Assembly (NCBI RefSeq): GCF_002915575.1
Contig: NZ_PQGD01000020.1
Location: forward strand, 34,855-98,854
Direction: 5' to 3'
Length of the DNA: 64,000 bases
DNA from: Superficieibacter electus
GTDB taxonomy: Bacteria; Pseudomonadota; Gammaproteobacteria; Enterobacterales; Enterobacteriaceae
Part shown: piece by piece, positions 1 to 11,353 of the stretch
Layout of the letters: each line of letters starts with the position of its first letter
How positions within the stretch are numbered: position 1 is the stretch's first letter
Program-made: the position numbers and the translations under genes
Notes under the pieces: model-generated
Seen by the model: the letters and a program-made list of their open reading frames with translations, nothing else
Databases searched by the model: none
What the model was told of the DNA's origin: nothing

Positions 1-448
1 TGACTGGTCCGCCATCCAGCTCGTCGGTAACAAAATGCACCGATGTGCCGTGCACGTCATCGCCGTTTGCCAGCACCTGCTGATGGGTATTCAACCCCGG
101 ATATTTTGGCAGCAGCGAGGGATGAATGTTCAGCAGACGTCCTTGATAATGCGCGACGAACGCCGGGCTTAAAATGCGCATATAGCCTGCCAGCACTACT
201 ACATCCGGGGCATAGGCGTCAATTTCCAGCATCAGTTCACGATCGAACGCTTCACGGCTGGCAAACTGGCTGGCCGTTAACGCGTGCGCAGGAATGCCCG
301 CCTGACGGGCGCGCTCAAGGCCGAACGCGTCGGCCTTGTTGCTGAATACCGCACGCAGCGTGCCGCCGATCTTCTTCTGTTCGCAGGCGTCGATAATCGC
401 CTGTAAATTACTGCCGTTGCCGGAGATCAGCACCACGATGTTTTTCAT
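1..448 (-). CDS. purN: Phosphoribosylglycinamide formyltransferase PurN (3' part missing)
   Basis: PurN transfers the formyl group of 10-formyltetrahydrofolate to glycinamide ribonucleotide in de novo purine synthesis (cytoplasm). The reading frame begins at ATG 448 with [18 protein letters not shown], the phosphoribosyl-binding glycine loop. It continues through a GYMRIL stretch and the NIHPSLLP active-site motif that carries the family's catalytic His. About 149 of the usual ~212 residues are present; the C-terminus runs off the left edge. Its ATG overlaps the purM stop by one base (TAATG), as expected for a translationally coupled purMN operon. Family assignment is secure; only the end is unseen. 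Confidence 0.97.
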   Translation of the reverse strand, partial: MKNIVVLISGNGSNLQAIIDACEQKKIGGTLRAVFSNKADAFGLERARQAGIPAHALTASQFASREAFDRELMLEIDAYAPDVVVLAGYMRILSPAFVAHYQGRLLNIHPSLLPKYPGLNTHQQVLANGDDVHGTSVHFVTDELDGGPV

Positions 449-1485
449 TATTCAATGACCACGCGCTCGTCGGAATCAGACGATTTGATGATACCGATTT
501 TCCAGGCTTTTTCACCCATCTCATTGAGTAATGTAATGGCTTTATCGGCATTTGCTGCCGGCAGGGCGACAAGCATACCCACGCCGCAGTTAAAGGTGCG
601 GTACATTTCATGGCGGCTGACATTGCCGCTGCGCTGCATCCAGTCAAAAATGGCGGGCCACTGCCAGGAGGATTCGTCAATCACCGCCTGGGTATGGTCG
701 GGCAGCACGCGCGGAATATTCTCCCAGAAACCGCCGCCGGTGAGGTGAGCAATGGCGTGAACGTCAACGTTTTCAATTAGCGACAGAATAGATTTAACGT
801 AGATCCGGGTGGGGGCCAGCAGATGATCCGCCAGCGATTTACCTTCCAGATCGGTAGTCAGCGGATCGCAGCCGCTTACCTCTACAATTTTGCGTACCAG
901 CGAATAGCCGTTGGAGTGCGGGCCGCTTGAGGCGAGGGCAACCAGAACGTCGCCATCGGTGACCTTCGAGCCGTCGATGATTTCAGATTTTTCAACCACG
1001 CCAACGCAGAATCCAGCCACGTCATAATCATCACCGTGATACATCCCCGGCATTTCGGCAGTTTCGCCCCCGACCAGCGCACAGCCGGATTGCAGGCAGC
1101 CTTCAGCGATACCGTTAATCACGCTGGCGGCGGTATCCACATCCAGTTTGCCGGTCGCATAATAATCGAGGAAAAACAGCGGCTCAGCACCCTGAACAAT
1201 CAGATCGTTCACGCACATTGCTACCAGATCGATGCCGATCGTATCGTGGCGTTTAAGATCCATTGCCAGACGCAGTTTAGTCCCTACGCCATCGGTGCCG
1301 GAGACCAGAATGGGCTCACGATATTTTTGCGGCAGGGCGCACAGTGCACCAAAGCCGCCCAGACCACCCATCACTTCCGGGCGACGGGTTTTCTTAACCA
1401 CGCCTTTGATTCGGTCGACCAGAGCGTTACCCGCATCAATATCAACACCGGCATCTTTATAGCTGAGAGAGGTTTTATCGGTCAC
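448..1485 (-). CDS. purM: Phosphoribosylformylglycinamidine cyclo-ligase PurM (AIR synthetase)
   Basis: PurM closes the imidazole ring, turning FGAM into aminoimidazole ribonucleotide with ATP. The 345-residue product matches the E. coli length and sequence throughout, including the glycine-rich [11 protein letters not shown] stretch and [12 protein letters not shown]. The start is taken as GTG at 1485 ([13 protein letters not shown]); an upstream in-frame extension to 1599 would run through the PurR operator and is rejected. It is the first gene of purMN, with purN overlapping its stop. In E. coli purM is divergent from upp; here three extra genes separate them. Confidence 0.97.
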   Translation of the reverse strand: MTDKTSLSYKDAGVDIDAGNALVDRIKGVVKKTRRPEVMGGLGGFGALCALPQKYREPILVSGTDGVGTKLRLAMDLKRHDTIGIDLVAMCVNDLIVQGAEPLFFLDYYATGKLDVDTAASVINGIAEGCLQSGCALVGGETAEMPGMYHGDDYDVAGFCVGVVEKSEIIDGSKVTDGDVLVALASSGPHSNGYSLVRKIVEVSGCDPLTTDLEGKSLADHLLAPTRIYVKSILSLIENVDVHAIAHLTGGGFWENIPRVLPDHTQAVIDESSWQWPAIFDWMQRSGNVSRHEMYRTFNCGVGMLVALPAANADKAITLLNEMGEKAWKIGIIKSSDSDERVVIE

Positions 1486-1541
1486 TGCTGAGTCCCCACG
1501 CGTTTGCGGTAGAAATAAAATCGGCGCAATTCTAACAGGGA

Positions 1542-1557
1542 AAGCAAACGTTTGCGA
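1542..1557 (-). promoter_or_regulatory. PurR operator upstream of purM
   Basis: Read on the purM strand the site is TCGCAAACGTTTGCTT. It is a near-perfect match to the PurR consensus ACGCAAACGTTTTCGT with the central palindrome GCAAACGTTTGC intact. It lies about 57-72 bp upstream of the purM start. Repression by PurR with hypoxanthine or guanine is the known control of purMN; the assignment here rests on the motif and position. Confidence 0.88.
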
Positions 1558-1678
1558 GTGTGCTTTACGTATGCTGTCAATCCGCAGCGAAGAAGACAAA
1601 TTTGATACTGTTCACGAAAATGAAACCGGGTACAGTCTTGCGCTTGCCTCTGTAGCCGGGAGCAATCATCATGTTACT

Positions 1679-1690
1679 GAAACCGGTTTC
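1679..1690. promoter_or_regulatory. Candidate LacI/GalR-type operator upstream of bglK
   Basis: GAAACCGGTTTC is a perfect 12-bp palindrome 59 bp upstream of the kinase start. Its CG centre is typical of LacI/GalR-family operators. A second partial copy (TGAAACCGGG) begins at 1621. No LacI-type regulator is encoded nearby, so the cognate repressor, if any, acts from elsewhere. This is inference from symmetry and position. Confidence 0.5.
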
Positions 1691-1749
1691 TGTTTTTGTT
1701 ACAGACCTCAGGAACCGGGGGCTGACGGGATTCAGGAGGATGAAACAGG

Positions 1750-4084
<2,335 letters not shown>

Positions 4085-4090
4085 TCACGG

Positions 4091-4141
4091 TATTTAGCGG
4101 CCAGTATTCGCTGGCCGCTAAATACTGCTTTTCTTTTTTTT
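4091..4141 (+). terminator. Rho-independent terminator after the GH1 gene
   Basis: A 14-bp perfect stem (TATTTAGCGGCCAG with CTGGCCGCTAAATA, loop TATTCG) is followed by a T-rich run ending near 4141. It ends the bglK-GH1 transcript. The right arm and T-run overlap the last codons of the opposite-strand gene. Confidence 0.88.
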
Positions 4142-4891
4142 GTGCCGACGCCGACGATCCTCAACGGTATAAATAATCCAGGAACGCTGCGTTTTTCTGC
4201 CGTGTACCACAACAACCTCGCTTTTGCCTGCGCGACAGCTAATCACTCGCTTTTGATTAAGCAGCGTGAAGGCGTCCTTTTCACATGCGGTATCCAGCAG
4301 TAACTGCCCCGTCTGGTCGTCGTAAATATGATACCAGCACTCTTTCAATACTGGCGGTGGGGGCCGTTGGAATCTGCGTTTTACTTTTTCGGCTGCAAGG
4401 ATAAGTGAGATGCCAAATGCGCCGAGGAGCGTTAATGACCAGAACGCGAAAGGAAAGAAAAAAAAGTCTTTGTGATAATCGAACCAGGGATCGCGGCAGA
4501 GCTTAATCATGGCTGGATTGCTTTTCACGTAATCGAGGCAAATGGTTTTGTTTTCGCCCGGATTATAGACAATATCCTGAAATTGCGCCGTTCGTTTACG
4601 GCCATTTACCTGATATTCCACGGTAAACGAGTAGTGATTGCTACAATTAGCCGAGCGACCTCGCAGTTGACACAACCCTTTCTCTGCGGCTTGTTCCGGC
4701 GTGATGTAGTCCAGGTGGTAAATCTGCGCACTGGTCGGCACTGCGTGGCGTTGCATCTGTACTTCGTCGTAAATCACCCAACCGAGCCAAAGGCTAAAAA
4801 TCACCAAAGCGACCTGATAACCTCTGACTAATACCTTCTCAAAGAGGGGCGTCGATGCCTGAATATCGTCTTTCGTTTTCCATTTTCTCAT
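4118..4891 (-). CDS. Unrecognised membrane protein with two transmembrane segments
   Basis: A 257-residue protein I do not recognise. It has one membrane segment near residues 24-44 (YQVALVIFSLWLGWVIYDEV) and a second near 146-167. These flank a roughly 100-residue domain that carries four or more cysteines (CQLRGRSANC, CLDYV, CRDP), suggesting an exported domain with disulfides. The overall plan of two helices around a small beta-rich domain recalls DUF3592-type proteins, but that is a guess. The C-terminus is very basic (RRRRHKKKKSSI). It is convergent with the glucosidase operon and divergent from upp. Its start at ATG 4891 is the natural one. No function is assigned. Confidence 0.65.
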   Translation of the reverse strand: MRKWKTKDDIQASTPLFEKVLVRGYQVALVIFSLWLGWVIYDEVQMQRHAVPTSAQIYHLDYITPEQAAEKGLCQLRGRSANCSNHYSFTVEYQVNGRKRTAQFQDIVYNPGENKTICLDYVKSNPAMIKLCRDPWFDYHKDFFFFPFAFWSLTLLGAFGISLILAAEKVKRRFQRPPPPVLKECWYHIYDDQTGQLLLDTACEKDAFTLLNQKRVISCRAGKSEVVVVHGRKTQRSWIIYTVEDRRRRHKKKKSSI

Positions 4892-4990
4892 GATGTGCGC
4901 ATCCTGGCGCTAAAGCAGGCCAATGCTGAGAATCGTTAATCTATTCCCGCTAACCACTTCTATGCTTGATCAATATCAAACAAAAAAATA

Positions 4991-5018
4991 TTGTCGATCA
5001 AAAGAAAGGCGGTATAAT
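4991..5018 (+). promoter_or_regulatory. Sigma70 promoter of upp-uraA
   Basis: TTGTCG at 4991-4996 and a perfect TATAAT at 5013-5018 are separated by 16 bp. A T-tract follows within the first transcribed bases (GTCGATTTTTTTT). In E. coli, UTP-dependent reiterative transcription at such a start tunes upp-uraA to pyrimidine supply; the T-tract here is compatible with that. Confidence 0.8.
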
Positions 5019-5060
5019 CCGTCGATTTTTTTTGTGGCTGCCCCTCAAAGGAGAAAGAGA

Positions 5061-5687
5061 ATGAAGATCGTTGAAGTGAAACACCCACTCGTCAAACACA
5101 AGCTGGGTCTGATGCGTGAGCAGGATGTCAGCACTAAACGCTTTCGCGAACTTGCCTCTGAAGTGGGTAGCCTGTTGACCTATGAAGCAACCGCCGATCT
5201 GGAAACCGAGAAAGTCACTATCGAAGGCTGGAACGGCCCGGTAGAAATCGACCAGATCAAAGGTAAGAAAATCACTGTTGTGCCTATCCTGCGCGCCGGT
5301 CTCGGCATGATGGAAGGCGTACTGGAGAACGTGCCGAGCGCGCGTATCAGCGTTGTCGGCATGTACCGTAACGAAGAAACCCTTGAGCCAGTACCGTATT
5401 TTCAGAAGCTGGTGTCCAACATTGATGAGCGTATGGCGCTGATTGTTGACCCGATGCTGGCGACCGGCGGTTCGGTAATTGCCACTATCGACCTGCTGAA
5501 AAACGCAGGCTGCACCAGTATTAAAGTGCTGGTTCTGGTCGCTGCGCCGGAAGGCATTGCCGCGCTGGAGAAAGCGCACCCCGACGTTGAACTGTATACC
5601 GCGTCCATTGACCAGGGGCTTAACGAGCACGGATACATTATTCCGGGCCTCGGCGATGCCGGCGACAAGCTCTTTGGTACGAAATAA
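5061..5687 (+). CDS. upp: Uracil phosphoribosyltransferase Upp
   Basis: Upp converts uracil and PRPP to UMP in pyrimidine salvage. The 208-residue product equals the family length. It shows the PRPP-binding loop [10 protein letters not shown] and the C-terminal [13 protein letters not shown] that closes the uracil pocket. ATG 5061 follows AAGGAGAAAGAGA; the longer in-frame extension upstream crosses the promoter and is rejected. It is the first gene of upp-uraA, with a terminator-like hairpin between the two genes. Confidence 0.98.
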   Translation: MKIVEVKHPLVKHKLGLMREQDVSTKRFRELASEVGSLLTYEATADLETEKVTIEGWNGPVEIDQIKGKKITVVPILRAGLGMMEGVLENVPSARISVVGMYRNEETLEPVPYFQKLVSNIDERMALIVDPMLATGGSVIATIDLLKNAGCTSIKVLVLVAAPEGIAALEKAHPDVELYTASIDQGLNEHGYIIPGLGDAGDKLFGTK

Positions 5688-5697
5688 ATGAATAAAT

Positions 5698-5731
5698 AAA
5701 AAAAGCCGACTTTAAGAGTCGGCTTTTTTTT
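5698..5731 (+). terminator. Hairpin terminator/attenuator between upp and uraA
   Basis: AAAAGCCGAC and GTCGGCTTTT pair across a short TTTAAGA loop, followed by eight T residues in total. It sits 11 bp after upp and 40 bp before uraA. It probably lets only part of the transcripts reach the permease gene. Confidence 0.9.
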
Positions 5732-5770
5732 GAGTAAAACAATCCACATACAACATTCAGAGGTAATACT

Positions 5771-7051
5771 ATGACGCGCCGTGCTATCGGGGTGAGTGAA
5801 AGACCGCCGCTTTTACAGACAATCCCGCTTAGTTTGCAGCACCTGTTTGCGATGTTTGGCGCAACAGTGCTGGTGCCTGTTTTATTTCATATTAACCCGG
5901 CTACCGTGCTGCTGTTTAATGGCGTCGGTACGCTGCTTTATCTCTTTATTTGTAAAGGCAAAATTCCGGCTTATCTCGGATCGAGTTTTGCGTTTATCTC
6001 GCCGGTGATGCTGCTTTTGCCGCTGGGCTATGAAGTGGCGCTTGGCGGCTTCATTATGTGCGGCGTGCTGTTTTGTCTGGTGTCATTTATTGTCAAAAAA
6101 GCCGGTTCTGGCTGGCTGGACGTGATGTTCCCACCTGCGGCGATGGGGGCCATTGTTGCAGTCATCGGTCTGGAACTCGCCGGTGTAGCGGCGAATATGG
6201 CGGGCTTGCTGCCGCCGGAAGGGCAATCTGCCGATAGCAAAACCATTATTATCTCGCTGGTCACGCTGGCGGTGACGGTGTTTGGCTCCGTACTGTTTCG
6301 CGGTTTCCTGGCGATTATCCCGATCCTGATTGGGGTACTGGTGGGCTATGCGCTTTCCTTCGTGATGGGCATTGTCGATACCACGCCGATTGCTCAGGCC
6401 CACTGGTTTGCGCTGCCAACGTTCTATACGCCGCGCTTTGAGTGGTTTGCCATCTTTACTATTCTGCCAGCTGCGCTGGTGGTGATTGCCGAACACGTCG
6501 GGCATCTGGTGGTGACGGCTAACATTGTTAAAAAAGACCTGATTCGCGATCCGGGCCTGCACCGTTCGATGTTTGCCAACGGCCTGTCGACCATCGTTTC
6601 CGGTTTCTTTGGCTCCACGCCAAATACCACTTACGGTGAAAACATCGGGGTTATGGCCATTACCCTCGTCTACAGCACCTGGGTTATCGGCGGCGCGGCG
6701 ATTATTGCCATTCTGCTTTCCTGCGTGGGTAAACTGGCGGCGGCGATCCAGATTATCCCGCTGCCGGTGATGGGTGGCGTTTCGTTGCTGCTCTACGGCG
6801 TGATCGGCGCATCCGGTATCCGCGTGCTTATCGAATCAAAAGTGGATTACAGTAAAGCGCAAAACCTGATCCTGACCTCGGTTATTCTGATCATCGGCGT
6901 CAGCGGTGCGAAGGTGCATATCGGTGCTGCTGAACTGAAAGGCATGGCGCTGGCAACCGTCGTTGGGGTTGCCCTGAGCCTGATCTTCAAGCTTATCAGC
7001 GTACTACGTCCGGAAGAAGTTGTGCTGGATGCTGTGGATAAAGACGCCTAA
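5771..7051 (+). CDS. uraA: Uracil:proton symporter UraA
   Basis: UraA imports uracil across the inner membrane and feeds Upp. The 426-residue product is hydrophobic throughout, in keeping with the 14-helix NCS2 (nucleobase-ascorbate) fold. It carries the conserved EHVGHL segment and the NTTYGENIG signature, whose two Glu residues correspond to the uracil and proton ligands Glu241 and Glu290 of the E. coli structure. The start ATG 5771 is preceded by AGAGGT. The C-terminal tail is a few residues shorter than in E. coli. Confidence 0.97.
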   Translation: MTRRAIGVSERPPLLQTIPLSLQHLFAMFGATVLVPVLFHINPATVLLFNGVGTLLYLFICKGKIPAYLGSSFAFISPVMLLLPLGYEVALGGFIMCGVLFCLVSFIVKKAGSGWLDVMFPPAAMGAIVAVIGLELAGVAANMAGLLPPEGQSADSKTIIISLVTLAVTVFGSVLFRGFLAIIPILIGVLVGYALSFVMGIVDTTPIAQAHWFALPTFYTPRFEWFAIFTILPAALVVIAEHVGHLVVTANIVKKDLIRDPGLHRSMFANGLSTIVSGFFGSTPNTTYGENIGVMAITLVYSTWVIGGAAIIAILLSCVGKLAAAIQIIPLPVMGGVSLLLYGVIGASGIRVLIESKVDYSKAQNLILTSVILIIGVSGAKVHIGAAELKGMALATVVGVALSLIFKLISVLRPEEVVLDAVDKDA

Positions 7052-7068
7052 TCCGCGCGATCGTACTG

Positions 7069-7088
7069 CCGGGTGGCGATCCACCCGG
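7069..7088. repeat. Short hairpin downstream of uraA
   Basis: CCGGGTGG and CCACCCGG form a perfect 8-bp stem with a CGAT loop, 17 bp after uraA. There is no T-run, so it may be a transcript-end stabiliser or half of a REP element rather than a full terminator. Confidence 0.5.
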
Positions 7089-7151
7089 TTCTCAGACCGC
7101 TATTTTGTGATAAACTCAGGGCGATTTTTGTAAGCTCAGACCGAGGTCCAT

Positions 7152-7853
7152 CTGAACACACCGGCGCAGCTCTCACTGCCACTCTATCTTCCTGACGACG
7201 AAACCTTTGCCAGTTTCTGGCCGGGTGATAACCCCTCTTTGCTGGCCGCATTGCAAAATGTGCTGCGCCAGGAGCACAGCGGCTATATCTATATCTGGTC
7301 CCGGGAAGGGGCGGGGCGCAGTCATTTGTTGCATGCAGCCTGCGCCGAACTGTCCCAGCGTGGTGATGCGGTAGGTTATGTGCCGCTGGATAAACGCACC
7401 TGGTTTGTGCCGGAAGTGCTCGAAGGGATGGAGCAGCTTTCGCTGGTATGCATCGATAATATCGAATGCATTGCCGGGGATGAGCCGTGGGAAATGGCAA
7501 TGTTTAATCTCTATAATCGCATCCTGGAATCGGGTAAAACCCGGCTGCTAATCACCGGCGATCGCCCACCGCGTCAGCTTAACCTGGGTCTTCCGGACCT
7601 GGCGTCACGTCTCGACTGGGGGCAAATTTATAAACTTCAGCCGTTGTCGGACGAAGACAAGCTGCAGGCGCTGCAACTGCGCGCGCGCCAGCGAGGGTTT
7701 GAGATGCCGGAAGACGTGTGCCGTTTCCTGTTAAAACGGCTGGACCGGGAAATGCGCACGTTGTTCATGACGCTCGATCAGCTTGATCGCGCGTCGATTA
7801 CCGCGCAGCGCAAGCTGACTATCCCGTTTGTAAAAGATATTCTCGGCCTGTAA
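7152..7853 (+). CDS. hda: DnaA regulatory inactivator Hda (CTG start)
   Basis: Hda binds the DNA-loaded beta clamp and stimulates ATP hydrolysis by DnaA, preventing re-initiation of replication (RIDA). The product has 233 residues if translation starts at CTG 7152, giving [27 protein letters not shown] near the N-terminus is the clamp-binding motif and would be lost from the next in-frame ATG-like start at 7239. E. coli hda is also reported to start at CTG. The Walker-A position reads [10 protein letters not shown]-like ([11 protein letters not shown]), followed by the DnaA-type AAA+ region with [11 protein letters not shown] as Walker B and sensor 2 around LDREMRTLF. Confidence 0.95.
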   Translation: MNTPAQLSLPLYLPDDETFASFWPGDNPSLLAALQNVLRQEHSGYIYIWSREGAGRSHLLHAACAELSQRGDAVGYVPLDKRTWFVPEVLEGMEQLSLVCIDNIECIAGDEPWEMAMFNLYNRILESGKTRLLITGDRPPRQLNLGLPDLASRLDWGQIYKLQPLSDEDKLQALQLRARQRGFEMPEDVCRFLLKRLDREMRTLFMTLDQLDRASITAQRKLTIPFVKDILGL

Positions 7854-7868
7854 CCCGGCCCCGGCCAA

Positions 7869-8200
7869 TTAATGCTGGCAGTGCGAAAGCTGCGCGTCAG
7901 TCAGGCCGGTCATGTCCATCACCAGCGAGCGGCTAAGCCCTTTTTGCAGCATTAATTGCGCGATCCGTAGGGCCTCTTCCTGCTTCCCTTCAATTTTTCC
8001 TTCCAGATGCCCTTCATAATGCCCGCGTTCACGCCCCTTCTGCTCCAGATATTCTGCAATGGTCATTAGCGTCTCCTTATGTTCCGCCGAGCGATGAGCC
8101 AGTTGACGAATAAACGTTTCTGGATCGCGGCTATTACCGGCTTGCACCATATAATTCAGCAGCGTTTTCAATGGATTATTGAATAATTCTGCAGAAAATC
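7869..8200 (-). pseudogene. C-terminal remnant of an Rpn-type recombination-promoting nuclease
   Basis: About 110 codons remain in frame, ending at 7869. They include MTIAEYLEQKGRERG, the repeated G-x-x-E-G-K/H-x-E-G-K segment and LMLQKGLSRSLVMDMTGL. This is the characteristic tail of Rpn/YhgA-like PD-(D/E)XK nucleases (normally ~300 residues). The catalytic N-terminal domain is missing: the frame simply runs back into the yfgD 3' end, and only a weak TTG start (8171) exists. It looks like a decayed insertion whose 5' part was lost. Expression as a short protein is possible but unsupported. Confidence 0.7.
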
Positions 8201-8560
8201 TCAGTTTACGATTTCCAGCACCTGCTCCGGCGGTCGGCCAATCCGCGCCTGACCGTTCTTAACCACAATCGGACGTTCAATCAGTGCGGGATTTTCCACC
8301 ATCGCCTGGATCAGTTCCTGCTGGCTGAGGTGCGCGTCGGCCAGATTTAACGAGCGGTAGAGATCATCTTTCTGGCGCATCAGTTCGCGTGCGTCGGTCA
8401 TTCCCAGCATCTGCAATAACTCGCTAAGCGTGGCGGCGTCTGGCGGCATGTCCAGATAAAGCACAACCTCTGGATCAATACCGTTAGATTTCAGCAGGCT
8501 CAGGGTGTCGCGGCTTTTGGAGCAGCGAGGGTTATGATAAATCGTTACCGTGTCGGACAT
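8201..8560 (-). CDS. yfgD: ArsC-family thioredoxin-fold reductase YfgD
   Basis: A 119-residue member of the arsenate reductase/Spx-like family. The N-terminal HNPRCSKSR motif places the single redox cysteine at residue 13. The RPIVVKNGQARIGRPPE segment near residue 95 contains the arginine typical of the family. No ars operon is nearby; it sits 9 bp downstream of bepA, as in E. coli, where the pair is co-oriented. Whether it reduces arsenate is unknown; the physiological substrate of YfgD is not established to my knowledge. Confidence 0.93.
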   Translation of the reverse strand: MSDTVTIYHNPRCSKSRDTLSLLKSNGIDPEVVLYLDMPPDAATLSELLQMLGMTDARELMRQKDDLYRSLNLADAHLSQQELIQAMVENPALIERPIVVKNGQARIGRPPEQVLEIVN

Positions 8561-8569
8561 GACAACTCC

Positions 8570-10033
8570 TTACATTTTTTCATACGGGCGGAAGCGTTGT
8601 TGCAGCGTGCGTAGCTGGTCGATACGCGCATCATAACGCGACTGTTCCTGACTACCGAGTTTAACCTGGGCGCTGGCGCTGCTGAGCAGCGTAATGGCCT
8701 GGTCGAGACGACCCAGCAGCGCCTGGCCTTCTGCCCGCGCGGCCAGTTCACGATCGCGATGGCCGTTAGCGGCTTCTGCCTGTGCCAGAAGGTCCCAGCC
8801 GTTAGGATCGTCTTTGTAGGTAAACGTATAACGATTCAGAATGGTCGCAGCTTCATTCGTCTGGCCTGCCTGCACGTACGCGTTGGCGAGGTTAAGCTGT
8901 AACACCGGATTAGTGCGGATTTCGCGCGCAGCCTTCAGGCGAGCGATGGCGTCAGCGTTCTTCTTCTGACCCAAATCAATATCGGTGGCAAGATCAAGGT
9001 ACCAGGCGTTATTCGGTTCGGCTTTCAGCAGCGGCTGTAGGGTCTGGCTGGCTTCAGCAAAGCGGCCAGCCTCCATTGCCTGTAGCGCGCGGCCATACTG
9101 CGCGGCGTGCTGCTCACGAATATTGCCCTTCGCCCAGCTATCAAGCATATCGCTGGTGAGCTGGTTACGTCCGGAATTGTACATTCCCAGCGCACGCACC
9201 TTCGCCAGATAAAAAGCGGCTGAAGACTGAACGACCACGACAGGCATCTGATTGGCGCGGTTGCGGGCATCTGACAGACGGCTTTCCGGCAGGGGGTGGG
9301 TAAGCAAAATTTCCGGCGGGCGGGAGGAGTAGCGAGCTTGATCCAGCAATTTCTCGAGAAAACCGGGCATCGCCTGCGGATCAAATCCGGAGCGTTGCAG
9401 CACCTGAATGCCGATGCGGTCGGCTTCCTGCTCGTTTTGCTGGGTGAAGGTAATGATGCCCTGACGTGAGCCAGCCAGCGTCCCGGTCAGCGCGGCCATC
9501 CCCGCCTGCGGACTGGCCATCGCCAGCAGGATAGACCCCAGCGTCCCCGCCCAGGTCAGCGGCGCGCTGTTTTTTTGATCTTCCATCGCGCGCGCCAGGT
9601 GGCGCTGGGTGACGTGGGAGATTTCGTGCGCCATGACTGACGCCAGTTGACTTTCGTTGTCAGCATAGCGGAAGAGGGCGGAATGGAGCACCACGTTGCC
9701 GCCAAAGAAGGCGAAGGCGTTAATTTCGTCGTTATTAATCAGATAAAAGTGGAACGGCGTACGCACGGAGTTGGCGTGGGCCACCAGTCGCATACCCAGA
9801 GAATTAATATACTGGACCAGCAATGGGTCGTTGATAAGCGGTGCGCTGCCACGCAGCTGGCGAACATAATAATCCCCCATTTGCATTTCCTGCGCAATGG
9901 AGAGCGTGCTTCCTGCCGAGGTGCCCATATCTGGCAGTGTATCTGCCGGATCGGCCCAGGCTGGCAGCGTTTGTCCCAGTGCCAGCGTTACGATAAGGGT
10001 TGCCATCAGCGTTTTCTTCAACTGCCTGAACAT
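8570..10033 (-). CDS. bepA: Periplasmic metalloprotease/chaperone BepA
   Basis: BepA monitors LptD and BAM assembly in the periplasm, helping or degrading stalled outer-membrane proteins. The 487-residue product has a signal peptide ending at about PAWA-D, an M48 domain with zinc motif HEISH around residue 136 and a downstream Glu ligand in [10 protein letters not shown], then TPR repeats over roughly residues 300-487. The ATG at 10033 (MFRQLKK) matches the E. coli start; the 14-residue upstream extension is rejected. yfgD follows. Sigma-E control is known for the E. coli gene but no clear site was assigned here. Confidence 0.95.
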   Translation of the reverse strand: MFRQLKKTLMATLIVTLALGQTLPAWADPADTLPDMGTSAGSTLSIAQEMQMGDYYVRQLRGSAPLINDPLLVQYINSLGMRLVAHANSVRTPFHFYLINNDEINAFAFFGGNVVLHSALFRYADNESQLASVMAHEISHVTQRHLARAMEDQKNSAPLTWAGTLGSILLAMASPQAGMAALTGTLAGSRQGIITFTQQNEQEADRIGIQVLQRSGFDPQAMPGFLEKLLDQARYSSRPPEILLTHPLPESRLSDARNRANQMPVVVVQSSAAFYLAKVRALGMYNSGRNQLTSDMLDSWAKGNIREQHAAQYGRALQAMEAGRFAEASQTLQPLLKAEPNNAWYLDLATDIDLGQKKNADAIARLKAAREIRTNPVLQLNLANAYVQAGQTNEAATILNRYTFTYKDDPNGWDLLAQAEAANGHRDRELAARAEGQALLGRLDQAITLLSSASAQVKLGSQEQSRYDARIDQLRTLQQRFRPYEKM

Positions 10034-10250
10034 AACCTCATTCCTGTTATCTGAATTTGCCAGTTTGACCCGCAATGTCGCCTAATGTTCCACCGCCAGG
10101 TGAGCTGCGAGTGTAGCCGCCTGCCAGCGTAAAGAAAAGGTGATTGCAGTATGTTAATGTTTCCCTGATAGCACCTAAAAAGCGAAGTCTTTTTTGTGAC
10201 AGTTAGATACAATTCCCGTTATTGCTCCGGTCACACGCAGGGAAGGTTTT

Positions 10251-11312
10251 ATGCTTGAAATGTTAATGCAGTGGTATCGCCGTCGTTTTAGCGATCCGGA
10301 GGCGATTGCGCTGCTGGTCATTCTGCTGGCCGGTTTCTGTATCCTTTTTTTCTTCAGCGGCTTGCTGGCACCATTACTGGTTGCCATTGTGCTGGCTTAT
10401 CTGCTCGAATGGCCTACCGCCCGATTGCAGCGCATCGGCTGCTCCCGAAGCTGGGCCGCCTCCGTTGTGCTGGTGCTGTTTGTTAGTATTCTTATGCTGA
10501 TGGCGCTGGTGGTCTTTCCCGTTGCCTGGCAGCAGGGCATTTACCTCATCCGCGATATGCCAGGCATGCTAAACAAGCTGTCGGATTATGCCGCGACCCT
10601 GCCGCGGCGCTACCCGGCGTTAATGGATGCCGGCATCATTGATGCAATGGCGGAAAACATGCGTACACGGATGCTGTCGCTTGGCGACTCGGTGGTGAAG
10701 TATTCACTCGCGTCGCTGGTGGGTTTGCTGACCATCGCCGTGTACCTGGTGCTGGTGCCGCTGATGGTCTTTTTCCTTGTCAAAGACAAAGAGCAAATGC
10801 TTAACGCGGTACGGCGTATACTGCCGCGCAACCGCGGACTGGCAGGGCAGGTCTGGAAAGAAATGAATCAGCAGATCACCAATTATATTCGCGGCAAAGT
10901 GGTAGAGATGATCGTGGTCGGCGTGGCGACCTGGATTGGTTTTATTCTGTTTGGCCTCAATTACTCGCTGCTGCTGGCGGTACTGGTAGGATTCTCGGTA
11001 CTCATCCCCTATATCGGCGCGTTTGTTGTTACCATTCCCGTCGTCTGCGTGGCGCTTTTTCAGTTTGGCCTCGGCACCGAGTTCTGGAGCTGTTTTGTTG
11101 TTTATTTGGTGATTCAGGGACTGGATGGCAACTTACTGGTACCCGTGCTGTTCTCGGAAGCCGTGAACCTGCATCCGCTGGTCATTATTTTGTCAGTGGT
11201 GATTTTCGGCGGGCTGTGGGGATTTTGGGGCGTCTTCTTTGCTATTCCGCTGGCCACGCTGATTAAAGCCGTAATGCATGCCTGGCCTGATGGGCTATCG
11301 CTTGAAGAGTAA
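10251..11312 (+). CDS. perM: AI-2E-type transporter family membrane protein PerM
   Basis: A 353-residue inner-membrane permease of the AI-2E/UPF0118 family, same length as E. coli PerM. About seven to eight hydrophobic helices are visible. They include the paired N-terminal helices (residues 18-50), a helix pair around 150-175 and the conserved C-terminal GGLWGFWGVFFAIPLATL stretch. GGAAGG-like AGGGAAGG precedes ATG 10251. It is divergent from bepA; the 217-bp gap should hold both promoters. The transported substrate is not known. Confidence 0.92.
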   Translation: MLEMLMQWYRRRFSDPEAIALLVILLAGFCILFFFSGLLAPLLVAIVLAYLLEWPTARLQRIGCSRSWAASVVLVLFVSILMLMALVVFPVAWQQGIYLIRDMPGMLNKLSDYAATLPRRYPALMDAGIIDAMAENMRTRMLSLGDSVVKYSLASLVGLLTIAVYLVLVPLMVFFLVKDKEQMLNAVRRILPRNRGLAGQVWKEMNQQITNYIRGKVVEMIVVGVATWIGFILFGLNYSLLLAVLVGFSVLIPYIGAFVVTIPVVCVALFQFGLGTEFWSCFVVYLVIQGLDGNLLVPVLFSEAVNLHPLVIILSVVIFGGLWGFWGVFFAIPLATLIKAVMHAWPDGLSLEE

Positions 11313-11317
11313 ATGAA

Positions 11318-11342
11318 GCGGCCTGTGCAGATGCAAGGCCGC
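11318..11342. terminator. Hairpin between convergent perM and bcp
   Basis: GCGGCCT and AGGCCGC form a 7-bp GC-rich stem right after the perM stop. T-runs are weak on both sides, so termination efficiency is uncertain. Its place between convergent genes suits a shared stop signal. Confidence 0.5.
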
Positions 11343-11353
11343 ATAATGCAGGA

